DNA from: Pasteurella bettyae CCUG 2042
GTDB lineage: Bacteria > Pseudomonadota > Gammaproteobacteria > Enterobacterales > Pasteurellaceae
Assembly: GCF_000262245.1 (NCBI RefSeq)
Contig: NZ_AJSX01000047.1
Coordinates: forward strand, 62,001 to 126,000
Direction of reading: 5' to 3'
DNA length: 64,000 nt
Below the pieces are notes generated by a model. That model was not told the origin of the DNA. It worked only from the letters and a program-made list of their open reading frames with translations, and did not search any database. Shown piece after piece: positions 10,308 to 20,352 of this stretch. Position 1 is the stretch's first letter. Every line of letters begins with the position of its first letter. The translations under genes and the position numbers were made by a program.

Positions 10308-10387
10308 GACTTTACCTTTTGTTATTTATGATATGAAATAGATGTAAATTATACGTCAGTTAGTCAAAAATTTATAGGGGAGAAAAA

Positions 10388-10416
10388 GAAAAACGTACTT
10401 TCTAAAGTACGTTTTT
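10388..10416 (-). terminator. Terminator after lpxD
   Basis: AAACGTACTTT pairs with AAAGTACGTTT around a 2-base centre, with T runs on both sides. It lies directly after the lpxD stop and splits the usual lpxD-fabZ-lpxA continuity. Confidence 0.85.
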
Positions 10417-10421
10417 GTGAT

Positions 10422-11447
10422 TTATTTGATGAATTTCTTCTCTAGTGCTTTTAAGCGTTTATTCATTTTATCAATATCTAAGGTTAATGCCGCAGTTTTG
10501 CGCCATTCTTTATTGAGTTGAGCTGGAATACCTGATGAATAAATACCTGGCTCTGTAATAGGACGAAGAATCATACTCATACCAGTAATAACTGCTTGGT
10601 CACAAATTTCCATATGACCATTGATGACACTTGCTCCGCCGATTTGGCAATAACGGCCTACAGTTAAACTACCAGCCATAATTACACCACCAGCTATGGC
10701 GGTACCAGTACCAATATGTACATTGTGGGCAATTTGGCAAAGATTATCGATAATAACATTATCTTCAATGACTGTTGCATCTAGGGCTCCTCGGTCAATA
10801 CATGTGCATGCTCCAATTTCTACATGATTACCAATATGTACGCTACCTGTTTGAGGAATCTTAATCCAACGACCACGTTCATTAGCATAGCCAAAACCAT
10901 CAGAACCAATGATTGCACCCGACTGAATAAGGCAATTTGTACCAATTTGTACATTATGATAGATGCTGACATTTGCCCATAATTGAGTATTTTCCCCAAT
11001 TTTAGTGTTTTTACCGATAAAACAGCCTGCCCCAATAATAGCATTATCACCAATTTCAACATTATCTTCGATAACAGCATTGGCACCGACAGAGACATTT
11101 TTACCTAATTTTGCTGAGTTTGAAATAACCGCACTAGGTGCGATGTTTGTAGCAGCTTTAGGTGTAGTGTCCATATATTGAGCAAGAATAGCATAAGCTA
11201 CATAAGGGTTTTTAGTAATGATTAAATTACTATTTTCTCTACAGAATTCTATATCTGCTTCAGAAATAACCAAAATTCCTGCTTCTGATTTAGATAAAAG
11301 AGGACGAAATTTAGCATTAGAAATGAAAGTAAGTTGGTTTGGAGTTGCTTTATCTAATGGTGCAATACTTTCAACTGTAACATCGGCGTTACCACGAATG
11401 GTAGCGCCGATTTGTTCTGCTAATTCTTTAAGAGAATAGTATCGCAT
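10422..11447 (-). CDS. lpxD: UDP-3-O-(3-hydroxyacyl)glucosamine N-acyltransferase
   Basis: Third step of lipid A synthesis, transferring a hydroxyacyl chain to the 2-amino group. An N-terminal uridine-binding domain (about 1-100, [13 protein letters not shown]) leads into a long hexapeptide-repeat helix (about 100-300) with [12 protein letters not shown] and the catalytic-region AHNVHIG. It ends in a short alpha-helical tail ([10 protein letters not shown]). 341 residues is normal. The ATG overlaps the skp stop by one base (TAATG on the minus strand), so the two are translationally coupled. Confidence 0.97.
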   Translation of the reverse strand: MRYYSLKELAEQIGATIRGNADVTVESIAPLDKATPNQLTFISNAKFRPLLSKSEAGILVISEADIEFCRENSNLIITKNPYVAYAILAQYMDTTPKAATNIAPSAVISNSAKLGKNVSVGANAVIEDNVEIGDNAIIGAGCFIGKNTKIGENTQLWANVSIYHNVQIGTNCLIQSGAIIGSDGFGYANERGRWIKIPQTGSVHIGNHVEIGACTCIDRGALDATVIEDNVIIDNLCQIAHNVHIGTGTAIAGGVIMAGSLTVGRYCQIGGASVINGHMEICDQAVITGMSMILRPITEPGIYSSGIPAQLNKEWRKTAALTLDIDKMNKRLKALEKKFIK

Positions 11448-11995
11448 TATTTAGTAGCTTCTGCTGGTTTTGCTGGTTCTTCAACTTTACCACCAATTGC
11501 TTTTAATACATCAGTAGTAATATCTTTACCATCTACGGCAAATACTACAGAATTGGCATCTAACACATAAGTATAGCCTTTTTCTTTAGCTAATTTATTT
11601 GTTGCAGATTGGATTTTTTCTAAAATTTTAGCACGTTCTTCAGTTTGACGTTTTTCATTTTCCATTTGGAATTTACGTACTTGTTGATCGTGCTTTTGCA
11701 TTAGTTTATTGATTTCTTCTTCACGTTTTTTTAAATCTGAAGGACGTTCTTTAGGATTTTTAGCATCTTTTTCTAGTGCTGCAATTTTACCATCGATAGA
11801 TTTTTTATTTGCGGCTAATTTATCTGCTTGTTCTTTAAATTCAGCATCTAATTTTTTTGCTACTGCTTCACGATCTGGGTGATTTTGGAATAAATAACCG
11901 GCATTAATAAATGCAATATTTTCAGCTGCGATTGCCATTGATGAAGTGAATGCTAAAGCTAAAGAAAGTGCGGTTGCTTTTACGACTTTTTTCAT
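11447..11995 (-). CDS. skp: Periplasmic chaperone Skp (OmpH)
   Basis: Trimeric periplasmic holdase that carries unfolded outer-membrane proteins from Sec to the BAM complex. A classic signal peptide ends at AIAA (about residue 24). The mature part begins [16 protein letters not shown] and is a long, lysine-rich coiled coil (about 50-140). A short Pro/Ala/Glu-rich tail follows. It sits directly after bamA and overlaps lpxD. A sigma-E-type promoter lies upstream. An uptake signal is embedded in the signal-peptide codons (11966). Confidence 0.95.
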   Translation of the reverse strand: MKKVVKATALSLALAFTSSMAIAAENIAFINAGYLFQNHPDREAVAKKLDAEFKEQADKLAANKKSIDGKIAALEKDAKNPKERPSDLKKREEEINKLMQKHDQQVRKFQMENEKRQTEERAKILEKIQSATNKLAKEKGYTYVLDANSVVFAVDGKDITTDVLKAIGGKVEEPAKPAEATK

Positions 11996-12029
11996 TGGAT
12001 TATGTTTCCTTTAAGTAAGTGTTAATATG

Positions 12030-12059
12030 CTGCCTTAAACTAAGTGATGTTTAAGGCAG
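12030..12059 (-). promoter_or_regulatory. Perfect hairpin in the skp leader
   Basis: CTGCCTTAAAC and GTTTAAGGCAG form an 11-pair stem with an 8-base loop in the bamA-skp interval. There is no T run, so it is not an obvious terminator. It lies between the sigma-E-like promoter and the skp ribosome site and may be an mRNA stabiliser or processing signal. Confidence 0.6.
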
Positions 12060-12070
12060 ACGTCGAACTA

Positions 12071-12098
12071 TTTGACTAACGAAAGATTAATAAGTTCC
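12071..12098 (-). promoter_or_regulatory. Sigma-E (RpoE)-type promoter upstream of skp
   Basis: On the minus strand GGAACTT is followed by exactly 16 bases and then TCAAA, matching the sigma-E -35/-10 consensus and spacing. It lies in the bamA-skp gap, so envelope stress could raise skp and lpxD separately from the upstream genes. Confidence 0.75.
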
Positions 12099-12106
12099 CT
12101 ATAGTA

Positions 12107-14494
12107 TTAGAATGTTCCACCGATAGTAAATTGGAACTGTTCAATATCATCACGTGCATATTTTTTGAACGGTTTTGCATAAGAGAATACCAAAGGTCCA
12201 ATTGGTGATTGCCATTGGAAACCTATCCCAGCAGATGCACGAATACGTGATGGATCACTATAATCAGGTAAGTTTGGATATTTACTTTTATCTTTTGAAG
12301 ACCAGTGTGTGTTCCATAAACTACCTGCATCAACAAAGAATGAGGTACGTACTGAATTTTGGTTTTTCTCAGCAACAAATGGTGTTGGTACAATAAGTTC
12401 CACACTAGCTGTCGCCATTGCATTACCACCTACAACATCATCACTGTAGCCACAATATCCTTTTACTGTATGACCAGCAGCATCAGTACAGTTTTCAGAA
12501 TAGTAAATTGCATTCGGGCCTACACCCCCATAAGAGAAACCACGCAAGCTAGATATACCACCAATATTGTAGTTTTGGTAGAACGGTAATTTTTTACCTC
12601 CCATACCATTTGCATAGGCGGCTCCAGCTTTACCAGAAAGTACCCAAGTATGGGCACGATCTAAAGGATAATAGCCAGCGATATCTGCACTAATTTTATA
12701 GTATTTATTATCAGAACCAGGGATAGTGATGATACCACCCAGTGTTGCTTTAACCCCTTCAGTTGGTAAGAAACCACGATTTAAATTGTTATATATCCAA
12801 CCTGTAGAGAACGTGAAGTCATGAGATTTAAATACCCATTTATCATAGTTCATAGATTTAAGATATTGAGCACGATTATATTCAGGAGTAATATTCTTAA
12901 GTTTGTTATATGCATAACCTAATCCCAAGTAATATGAGTTATTTTCATTTACAGGGAAGCTTAAGGTTGTATTTACGCCATATGTTGTTCTAGCATATGC
13001 TGCTTCGGTATCACTATCTGAATTATCATATTTTTCATAGAAGATATTACCACCAAGGCTAACACCATCTTTAGTAAAGTATGGTTCGGTATAACCTAAA
13101 CTGACACTTGTACCATAGTCGTTGCGAGAACCTGATAAACTGACTGATGATCCCATACCTAAGAAGTTGTCTTGTTTTATACTTGCTTGGTAACTAAAGC
13201 CACTTTCTGTACCATAACCAATACCAAAGTTAATACTACCTGTATTACGTTCTTTTACTTTATAAATGACATCAAGTTGATCATCTGTACCTGGTACAGC
13301 CTCTGTACGGTGTTCAACAGTTTCATAGAAACCAGTACGATCTAGGCGAATTTTCCCTAATTCTACTAATTGAGATGATAACCATGTACCTTCTTGTTGA
13401 CGCATTTCTTGGCGTAATGTGCTATCAGCACTGACAGTATTTCCTTCAAAACGAATTTGACGAACACTATAACGACGGCCAGCTTCAACTATAAAACTTA
13501 GTGCAATCTCTTTATTATTTTCATCAAATTCAGGATGACTATTGACGGTTGCACTTGCATAACCACGTTCACTTAATTTTGTTTTAATTTGATCTTCAAC
13601 AGCTTTTACCTCATTGCGACGAAATATCTCGCCAATATGTAAGGTTTTTAAAATTGGCTGTAATTCATCTTGCATACCAGCTACATCACCGATGATCCGT
13701 GCACTTTTGAGGTTATATAAATCACCTTCATTCATCATGACTTTTACTGTAGCATGTTTTTTTGAATCATCTAATTTGACGTCTGTCCCTGTGATATGGA
13801 ATTTTGCATAGCCACGGTTTTGGTAATAATTAGTGATGGTATCTAAGTCTTTACCAAATTGTACATTCTCAAATTTATTACCAAACAGTTTCCACCAAGC
13901 ATCAGGCTGGAGTTCCATCTGTTCTTGTAAGGTATCACTATCAAATGCGTTATTGCCTTCGAAAGTAACTGAGTCTAATAAAGCTACATCATTTTCTTTA
14001 ATTTGTAATTTGACTTCAGCTGTATTATTAGGAAGTTGATTAACGATAGTTTCTACTTTAGCGTTATATCGCCCCGTGCTGGTATAGTGGTCTTGAACTC
14101 CTTGGCGAAATGCTTCAAGTTTTTCTCGATTCAACCGTTCGCCTGGCTTAAAACCATTATCTTCTAAATTTTGTTTAAGCGCATCTGTTGGAATTGCACT
14201 ATTACCATCAATGGTAACATCTGAAATAATTGGCTTTTGTGATATTGCAATAACAAGGGTATTACCATCTCGTCCAGCCCTTACGTCTTCATAACCTCGT
14301 GCGAAGAGTGTTTTGACAACATTAGCAAGATCACTATCTGTTGCACGTTGACCAACTCGTACAGGTAGGCCAGCGATAATGGCACTTTCAGATCCTGCTT
14401 GAACCCCATCAATGCGAATATCTTGAACAACGAAAGGCGCCGCTATCGCATTTGTTGCGCTAAGTAATAAGCTAGCAATTAAGAGTTTTTTCAT
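12107..14494 (-). CDS. bamA: Outer-membrane protein assembly factor BamA (Omp85/D15)
   Basis: Core of the BAM complex that folds and inserts outer-membrane beta-barrels. A signal peptide ends at NAIAA. Five POTRA domains follow (about 20-420; conserved F.GN..., e.g. FEGNNAFDSD and RFEGNTVSAD). The C-terminal 16-strand barrel (about 420-795) has the loop-6 motif RGFSYGG and ends in the aromatic residue of TIGGTF. The start is set at 14494 (MKKLLIASLLL) because the longer frame adds a hydrophobic prefix before a complete signal peptide. This gives 795 residues. rseP lies 36 bases upstream. Confidence 0.97.
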   Translation of the reverse strand: MKKLLIASLLLSATNAIAAPFVVQDIRIDGVQAGSESAIIAGLPVRVGQRATDSDLANVVKTLFARGYEDVRAGRDGNTLVIAISQKPIISDVTIDGNSAIPTDALKQNLEDNGFKPGERLNREKLEAFRQGVQDHYTSTGRYNAKVETIVNQLPNNTAEVKLQIKENDVALLDSVTFEGNNAFDSDTLQEQMELQPDAWWKLFGNKFENVQFGKDLDTITNYYQNRGYAKFHITGTDVKLDDSKKHATVKVMMNEGDLYNLKSARIIGDVAGMQDELQPILKTLHIGEIFRRNEVKAVEDQIKTKLSERGYASATVNSHPEFDENNKEIALSFIVEAGRRYSVRQIRFEGNTVSADSTLRQEMRQQEGTWLSSQLVELGKIRLDRTGFYETVEHRTEAVPGTDDQLDVIYKVKERNTGSINFGIGYGTESGFSYQASIKQDNFLGMGSSVSLSGSRNDYGTSVSLGYTEPYFTKDGVSLGGNIFYEKYDNSDSDTEAAYARTTYGVNTTLSFPVNENNSYYLGLGYAYNKLKNITPEYNRAQYLKSMNYDKWVFKSHDFTFSTGWIYNNLNRGFLPTEGVKATLGGIITIPGSDNKYYKISADIAGYYPLDRAHTWVLSGKAGAAYANGMGGKKLPFYQNYNIGGISSLRGFSYGGVGPNAIYYSENCTDAAGHTVKGYCGYSDDVVGGNAMATASVELIVPTPFVAEKNQNSVRTSFFVDAGSLWNTHWSSKDKSKYPNLPDYSDPSRIRASAGIGFQWQSPIGPLVFSYAKPFKKYARDDIEQFQFTIGGTF

Positions 14495-14530
14495 CGTTAA
14501 TATTATCCCAAATAAGATCAATACATTTTA

Positions 14531-15859
14531 TTATAAACGTAAGAAATCATTAAATAGAGCAAAGATTGTTAGCAATAACAAGAGTGTTGCTCCAATTCGA
14601 TAACTTACATTTTGAATTTGTTCAGAAACGGGTTTTCGCATAATTCCTTCAGCTGCAAGAAAAACAAGATGTCCACCATCTAAAACAGGCAAAGGAAATA
14701 AGTTCATTATTCCGAGGTTGACACTAATAAGTGCCATAAAACTTAAATAATACACCAAGCCATAACTAGAGGAAATACCTGCGCCTTTCGCAATGGAAAT
14801 CGGTCCACTTAAATTATTAATAGATAAATCACCCGTAAATAATTTACCAATTACCTTAATCGTTAACCAAGAAAGCTGAAATGTTTTTTCTGCTCCTTTT
14901 TGTAGGGCATTAAGCATATCATATTTTAGTTCAGTACGATACTTCTCATTAATCGGTTCAAATGTAGGAGATATGCCAACCATCCAACGTTTTTCTGTAA
15001 ATTCTGGCGTGATACTGGTGTTAAATATTTGACCCGCACGATCTACTTGTACATCAATTGTTTTTCCTGCTTGAACCAGCTTAACAAAATCTTGCCAATT
15101 AAATTCTGTACCAGAAGATTGACGAATAACATCACCTATCTGCAATCCTGCTTTAGCCGCAGGAGAATTATCAATAATTTTAGAGATCTTCATCTCAACT
15201 TTACCTGAAATTGGCTCAATACCTAAAGAGCCGAATGCACTTTCTTTTTCAGGATCATATTTCCAAGTGGTAAGATCTAAGGTTTTATGTATCTCAGATG
15301 TCTCACCAAAAGGTGTCAAGGTTAGCTTCACTTGTTGATTTCCAAGTTTAGAAGCTAATAGCATATTAATGGATTCCCAATCTGCTGTAGGTGTATCATC
15401 TATTGCAATAATTTGTGTATTACTAGGAATTTCCGCTTGTGCGGCAATAGATTGAGCTTGTATAGATGATATAACAGGTTTAACACTTGGAATGCCAATT
15501 GAATAAATCACCCAGTAAGCTAAGATTGCAAATAAAAAATTTGCTAAAGGTCCTGCCGCTATCACAAAGGCACGTTGTAAAACCGACTTATTATTAAATG
15601 CTTGTGACTTTAGTACTTCGGGTACTTGTTCATTGCGTTCATCAAGCATTTTGACATAGCCTCCGAGGGGAAGCATTGAAATAGCAAATTCTGTCCCTTG
15701 CTTATCTATTTTACGCCATATCACTTTACCAAAACCGATGGAAAAACGATGTACTTTTATACCGCACTTTCTTGCCGCCCAAAAATGTCCATATTCATGT
15801 ACTGATACCAGCACACTAATAACAACAATAAATGAGAGTAACGACCATAAGAATGACAT
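14531..15859 (-). CDS. rseP: Site-2 zinc metalloprotease RseP
   Basis: Intramembrane protease that releases sigma-E by cleaving RseA and also clears signal peptide remnants. The zinc motif HEYGH is at residues 21-25 in the first membrane segment. Two PDZ domains span about 120-300 (GLQIGDVIRQ in the second). The third zinc ligand lies in NLFPLPVLDGGH. 442 residues is normal. It lies between cdsA and bamA, and an uptake signal is embedded in the codons after HEYGH (15761). Confidence 0.97.
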   Translation of the reverse strand: MSFLWSLLSFIVVISVLVSVHEYGHFWAARKCGIKVHRFSIGFGKVIWRKIDKQGTEFAISMLPLGGYVKMLDERNEQVPEVLKSQAFNNKSVLQRAFVIAAGPLANFLFAILAYWVIYSIGIPSVKPVISSIQAQSIAAQAEIPSNTQIIAIDDTPTADWESINMLLASKLGNQQVKLTLTPFGETSEIHKTLDLTTWKYDPEKESAFGSLGIEPISGKVEMKISKIIDNSPAAKAGLQIGDVIRQSSGTEFNWQDFVKLVQAGKTIDVQVDRAGQIFNTSITPEFTEKRWMVGISPTFEPINEKYRTELKYDMLNALQKGAEKTFQLSWLTIKVIGKLFTGDLSINNLSGPISIAKGAGISSSYGLVYYLSFMALISVNLGIMNLFPLPVLDGGHLVFLAAEGIMRKPVSEQIQNVSYRIGATLLLLLTIFALFNDFLRL

Positions 15860-15879
15860 TATTGACTAATTCCTTATGC

Positions 15880-16746
15880 TTATAATACAAAGAAGTAGAA
15901 GTAGGCAAAAAATGGTGTTGCAGCTGTTAAACTATCAATACGATCTAAAATGCCACCATGACCTGGAATTAAATGGCTACTATCCTTAATACCACTTTCT
16001 CGCTTAAACATACTTTCAGTTAAATCACCTAATACTGAAATTGTAACTGTTGCCACTGATAGTATCGTTAGCGATAGCTTATTGCCATGATTAAATAGAG
16101 ATTCTCCTACTATCATTTGGAAACCATAAGCAAAAATACAAGCTGTAATTAATCCTCCTACGACACCTTCCCATGTTTTACCTGGAGAAACTTTAGGGGC
16201 AAGTTTATGTTTACCAAAAGCTCGCCCAGCAAAATAAGCACCACTATCTGCCGCCCAGACTAAAATACATACATAAAGTAATAACATAATGCCATGATGA
16301 ACATTAGTCACATAGTTATCTAAGCGTAGTTTTAATACACCGATTAAGAACGGAACTAATGTAAAGAAAGCAAAAATAGCATGCAGAATCAGTGATTTCC
16401 CCCATACCATTGCGGATTTAGGATAGTTTATTACTAAGAAGAATGCCACAATCCACCAAATGACCGCACATAGCATCAATGGTTCTGCTAAATCATCGAA
16501 TACTCGACCAGCATTGAGATAATCAGAATGGCTATAAATGAATAAGAATAAGAACGTTGCAGAGATTGCCGTAATGACATAACGCCAAACCTCAGTCTTA
16601 ATTTTAGGAAATTGTGTCCATTCCCATATGCCCAAAGTGATCACTACTACCAAACATAATCCAAAATAGAATGGAGAAAATAGCAATAATGCAGCAAATA
16701 CAATCGCAATTAAAACAATAGCAGATAAAATACGTTCTTTAAGCAA
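15880..16746 (-). CDS. cdsA: Phosphatidate cytidylyltransferase
   Basis: Makes CDP-diacylglycerol from phosphatidate and CTP, the branch point of phospholipid synthesis. Eight or so hydrophobic segments are followed by the family signature: SMFKRESGIKDSSHLIPGHG, then GILDRID. WAADSGAYFAG and SPGKTWEG are also conserved. 288 residues is normal. It lies between uppS and rseP, with short gaps. Confidence 0.97.
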   Translation of the reverse strand: MLKERILSAIVLIAIVFAALLLFSPFYFGLCLVVVITLGIWEWTQFPKIKTEVWRYVITAISATFLFLFIYSHSDYLNAGRVFDDLAEPLMLCAVIWWIVAFFLVINYPKSAMVWGKSLILHAIFAFFTLVPFLIGVLKLRLDNYVTNVHHGIMLLLYVCILVWAADSGAYFAGRAFGKHKLAPKVSPGKTWEGVVGGLITACIFAYGFQMIVGESLFNHGNKLSLTILSVATVTISVLGDLTESMFKRESGIKDSSHLIPGHGGILDRIDSLTAATPFFAYFYFFVL

Positions 16747-16764
16747 AAGATGTTCCTCTTTGTG

Positions 16765-17484
16765 TTATTCGCTCGTTCCAAAACGGCGGTCGCGTTGTTG
16801 ATAAGCATAAATAGCTTGATTGAATGCTTCTTCATTAAAGTCTGGCCACAGTACTTCTGAGAAATAAAGTTCAGCATAAGCAATTTGCCATAATAAAAAA
16901 TTGCTTATACGCTGTTCACCACTAGTTCGAATTAATAAATCCACAGGTGGTTGTTCTTGAGTAACTAAATGGTGTTGAAAAAAGGCTTCATTAATATCAG
17001 TAGTATCAATCTTTCCTTCTTTTACTTGCTGAGCGATTTGTTGTGTAGCTTGTACAATATCCCAACAACCACCATAATTAGCTGCAATATTCAGTGTTAA
17101 TGCCTGATTATTTGCGGTTAATGCTTCTGCATCAGCAATTTTTTCTTGTAATTTATCACTAAAACGAGAAGTGTCACCAATAATCCGTAATTTAATATTA
17201 TTTTTATGTAGTTTTTTGACTTCGCTATCTAGTGCATGCATAAAAAGAGTCATTAATGCACTGACTTCTTGCTCTGGACGATTCCAATTTTCACTGCTAA
17301 AAGCGTATAAGGTTAACGCATTAACCCCAATTTTTAGGGCATATGAGACAGATTTACGTACAGCCATCACACCATTTTTATGACCAAAAATACGCATTTT
17401 GCCTTTTTGTTTTGCCCAACGTCCATTACCGTCCATAATAATGGCAATATGTTGAGGAATCTTATTTGGATCAAGTTCTTTCAT
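16765..17484 (-). CDS. uppS: Undecaprenyl diphosphate synthase
   Basis: Condenses isopentenyl diphosphate onto farnesyl diphosphate to make the C55 carrier used for peptidoglycan and O-antigen. [14 protein letters not shown] with the catalytic aspartate, [17 protein letters not shown], and [11 protein letters not shown] are all family motifs. 239 residues fit. No clear ribosome site is seen before the ATG. A 93-base gap with an uptake signal separates it from dxr. Confidence 0.97.
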   Translation of the reverse strand: MKELDPNKIPQHIAIIMDGNGRWAKQKGKMRIFGHKNGVMAVRKSVSYALKIGVNALTLYAFSSENWNRPEQEVSALMTLFMHALDSEVKKLHKNNIKLRIIGDTSRFSDKLQEKIADAEALTANNQALTLNIAANYGGCWDIVQATQQIAQQVKEGKIDTTDINEAFFQHHLVTQEQPPVDLLIRTSGEQRISNFLLWQIAYAELYFSEVLWPDFNEEAFNQAIYAYQQRDRRFGTSE

Positions 17485-17577
17485 TTAAATTTTTTAGATT
17501 TTTACCGCACTTTTATTTGGCGATGAATATATCATAAGTTATGAGTATAGGGTAGATTCTCCCCATATTCTTATTCA

Positions 17578-18777
17578 TTAGATTGAGTAAATTACTTTTT
17601 TGGCCATTAAACGAGCTTGTTTATCTACCTCTAATACATCATCTATACTATTGATAACTTGAGGCTGAATAAGTTCCACAACTTTTTTATTTACTGTAGC
17701 AATATCTGTAAATTTAATCATTTTGTTTAAAAATGCATCTACAGCAATTTCATTACTTGCATTCATTGCAGTAGTTGCATATTGACCAGCTGTAAAGGCA
17801 TCTATAGCTAATTTCAAATTAGGATAACGATGAGAATCAGGAGCTAAAAAGGTTAATCCATTGAGTTGGTAGAAATCTAATGGTGATACACCTGAAATAA
17901 TACGTTTTGGATAGGCCATGGTTTCTGCAATTGGTGTTCGCATATCTGGATTGCCCATTTGTGCAATTACTGAACCATCAATGTATCGTACCATGGAATG
18001 AATGATAGATTGAGGATGAATAATTACTTCCATTTCATCCGCACTTGCATTGAATAACCAACGTGCCTCAATATATTCTAGGCCTTTGTTCATCATAGTT
18101 GCCGAGTCTACAGAAATTTTCTTACCCATGGACCAATTAGGATGAGCTATTGCTTGCTTTGGCGTAATCTTATTGAATTCATTTAAATCCGTATAACGGA
18201 ATGGGCCACCAGATCCTGTTAAAACAATTTTTGAAATACCAAGTTCTTTGAGTGGACAAAAGCCTATTTGTTGCTGTGCCTCAGGCGGTAAGGATTGGAA
18301 AATCGCATTATGTTCGCTATCCACGGGTAATAAGCGTGCTTTTGTGCGTTTTACTTCATCAATAAATAATTGACCACAAGTAACTAATGTTTCTTTATTT
18401 GCAAGTAATACCGTTTTGCTTGCTTGCACAGCAGAAAGTGTTGGGAGTAATCCAGCTGCACCAACAATAGCTGCCATAACTTGATCAGCATCTGGGTGTG
18501 CAGCTAATTCACATATGGCTTTTTGTCCTGCTAAAACGACGGTTTTACTGCCTACCGTTTTTAATTTTTCTGAAAGTTGTTTAGCTGCTAATTTATTGTC
18601 TAAAGCAGCAAACTGCGGTTGAAATTTTAAACATTGTTCGACCATCAAGTCGACATTACATCCGCCCACCAAGGCAAACGCTCGATATTGTTCAGGGTTA
18701 TGCTCAATAACGGAAAGAGTGCTTGCACCTATAGAACCTGTTGAACCTAGAATCACAATGTTTTTTGTTTTTTTCAT
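17578..18777 (-). CDS. dxr: 1-deoxy-D-xylulose 5-phosphate reductoisomerase
   Basis: First committed step of the MEP isoprenoid pathway, using NADPH and a divalent metal. The nucleotide-binding GSTGSIG is at residues 11-17, LANKETLV follows, and [11 protein letters not shown] is the metal/substrate motif. Later come [18 protein letters not shown] and the [10 protein letters not shown] stretch. 399 residues is normal. uppS, in the same isoprenoid pathway, is the next gene. Confidence 0.97.
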   Translation of the reverse strand: MKKTKNIVILGSTGSIGASTLSVIEHNPEQYRAFALVGGCNVDLMVEQCLKFQPQFAALDNKLAAKQLSEKLKTVGSKTVVLAGQKAICELAAHPDADQVMAAIVGAAGLLPTLSAVQASKTVLLANKETLVTCGQLFIDEVKRTKARLLPVDSEHNAIFQSLPPEAQQQIGFCPLKELGISKIVLTGSGGPFRYTDLNEFNKITPKQAIAHPNWSMGKKISVDSATMMNKGLEYIEARWLFNASADEMEVIIHPQSIIHSMVRYIDGSVIAQMGNPDMRTPIAETMAYPKRIISGVSPLDFYQLNGLTFLAPDSHRYPNLKLAIDAFTAGQYATTAMNASNEIAVDAFLNKMIKFTDIATVNKKVVELIQPQVINSIDDVLEVDKQARLMAKKVIYSI

Positions 18778-18812
18778 AATTTTGACCGCACTTTGATGAT
18801 GACAATAAACAG

Positions 18813-18842
18813 CAAAAGACGCAGTAGGAACTGCGTCTTTTT
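18813..18842 (-). terminator. Terminator after frr
   Basis: AAAGACGCAG pairs with CTGCGTCTTT (10 pairs, 6-base loop), with T runs on either strand. It lies 18 bases past the frr stop and partly separates pyrH-frr from dxr onwards. Confidence 0.85.
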
Positions 18843-18859
18843 ATATCATTAAATAGAAA

Positions 18860-19417
18860 TTAGAAATCCATTAATTCTTTTTCTTTATCCGCCAATACTT
18901 CATCTACTTTTTTGATATAAGTATCAGTAATTTTTTGGATATCTTCTTCTGCTTTACGTTGATCGTTTTCGCTGATTTCTTTATCTTTTAATAAGGCTTT
19001 GATTTGATCATTTGCATCACGACGTACGTTACGAATAGCGACTTTACCTTGTTCACCTTCACCTTTAACTAATTTGATTAAATCACGACGACGTTCTTCC
19101 GTTAATGGCGGAAGTGGAACACGGATAGTAGTCCCTGCTGATGAAGGGTTTAAACCTAAATCAGAAGTTAAAATTGCTTTTTCAACCGCTTGGATTAAAG
19201 AACGATCAAATACCGTTACGGCTAAAGTACGAGCATCTTCAGCCACCACGTTAGCTAGTTGACGAAGTGGAGTCGCAGAACCATAGTATTCAACTTGAAT
19301 CGCATCTAATAAACTTGGTTGAGCACGACCTGTACGAATTTTCGCAATATGACCACGAAGTGCTTCTAAGCTTTTTTCCATACGATCTTGAGCATCTTTT
19401 TTGATTTCATTAATCAT
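18860..19417 (-). CDS. frr: Ribosome recycling factor
   Basis: Splits post-termination ribosomes together with EF-G. 185 residues with the family's tRNA-like three-helix bundle: [12 protein letters not shown] near residue 30, [14 protein letters not shown], then [17 protein letters not shown], and a Lys/Glu-rich C-terminal helix. pyrH is 74 bases upstream, the conserved pyrH-frr order. Confidence 0.98.
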   Translation of the reverse strand: MINEIKKDAQDRMEKSLEALRGHIAKIRTGRAQPSLLDAIQVEYYGSATPLRQLANVVAEDARTLAVTVFDRSLIQAVEKAILTSDLGLNPSSAGTTIRVPLPPLTEERRRDLIKLVKGEGEQGKVAIRNVRRDANDQIKALLKDKEISENDQRKAEEDIQKITDTYIKKVDEVLADKEKELMDF

Positions 19418-19491
19418 TAAAATTTTTTCCTTTTAAATAAATATCAAAACAGAGGAATTTTAGCTAAATTCTTATGTTTTTCCTAGAAATT

Positions 19492-20208
19492 TTAACCGCT
19501 AATTGTTGTGCCTTCGTCAGTTCCTAAAATCACTTTACGTAATGCACCTGGTTTAACCATATTAAATACACGAATTGGCATATTATGATCACGAGCTAAG
19601 GTAAATGCCGCTAAGTCCATCACTTTAAGTTCTTGATCGATAACTTCAGCATAGGTTAATTGATTGAATAATTTAGCATTAGGGTTTTTGGCTGGATCAC
19701 AATCATATACACCATCAACTTTAGTGGCTTTTAATACCACATTGGCTTCAATTTCGATACCTCGTAAACAAGCCGCCGAATCTGTAGTAAAGAATGGACT
19801 TCCTGTACCCGCTGAAAAAATAACAACACGTTTTTCACGTAACATTTTGATTGCTTCAGACCAGTTATAAGTATCACAAATACCATTTAATTGGAAAGCT
19901 GACATTAATTTTGCATTGACTTCAGCACGATGCAGGGCATCACGCATTGCTAAACCATTCATCACGGTTGCAAGCATACCCATATGGTCACCTACAACAC
20001 GATTCATGCCTGCTTTGGCTAGTTTTGCACCACGGAATAAGTTACCACCTCCAAGCACCACTCCAACTTCAACACCCATTTCAACTAATTCTTTGATTTC
20101 AAGTGCCATTCGGTCGAGAATAGAAGGATCGATACCAAAGCCTTCCTCACCTTGTAATGCTTCACCGCTTAATTTAAGTAAAATTCTTTTATAAATTGGT
20201 TGGCTCAT
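19492..20208 (-). CDS. pyrH: Uridylate kinase
   Basis: Phosphorylates UMP to UDP; bacterial hexameric enzyme of the amino-acid-kinase fold. [11 protein letters not shown] at the start, [25 protein letters not shown], and [13 protein letters not shown] are the phosphate, nucleotide and UMP motifs. 238 residues is normal. In E. coli tsf lies immediately upstream; here a divergent membrane enzyme gene separates them. Confidence 0.98.
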   Translation of the reverse strand: MSQPIYKRILLKLSGEALQGEEGFGIDPSILDRMALEIKELVEMGVEVGVVLGGGNLFRGAKLAKAGMNRVVGDHMGMLATVMNGLAMRDALHRAEVNAKLMSAFQLNGICDTYNWSEAIKMLREKRVVIFSAGTGSPFFTTDSAACLRGIEIEANVVLKATKVDGVYDCDPAKNPNAKLFNQLTYAEVIDQELKVMDLAAFTLARDHNMPIRVFNMVKPGALRKVILGTDEGTTISG

Positions 20209-20352
20209 TATTTTTTCCTTTTTGTGCTACAAAATTGGTTTATTTTATAAGATTCCAGACAGGCTGTGAAGAAGTTAATGCTAGAAATTAGTGGATAATC
20301 TAGGATAAAATACTCATCCTTGATTTATTTGATGGCAACATATATCAATATT

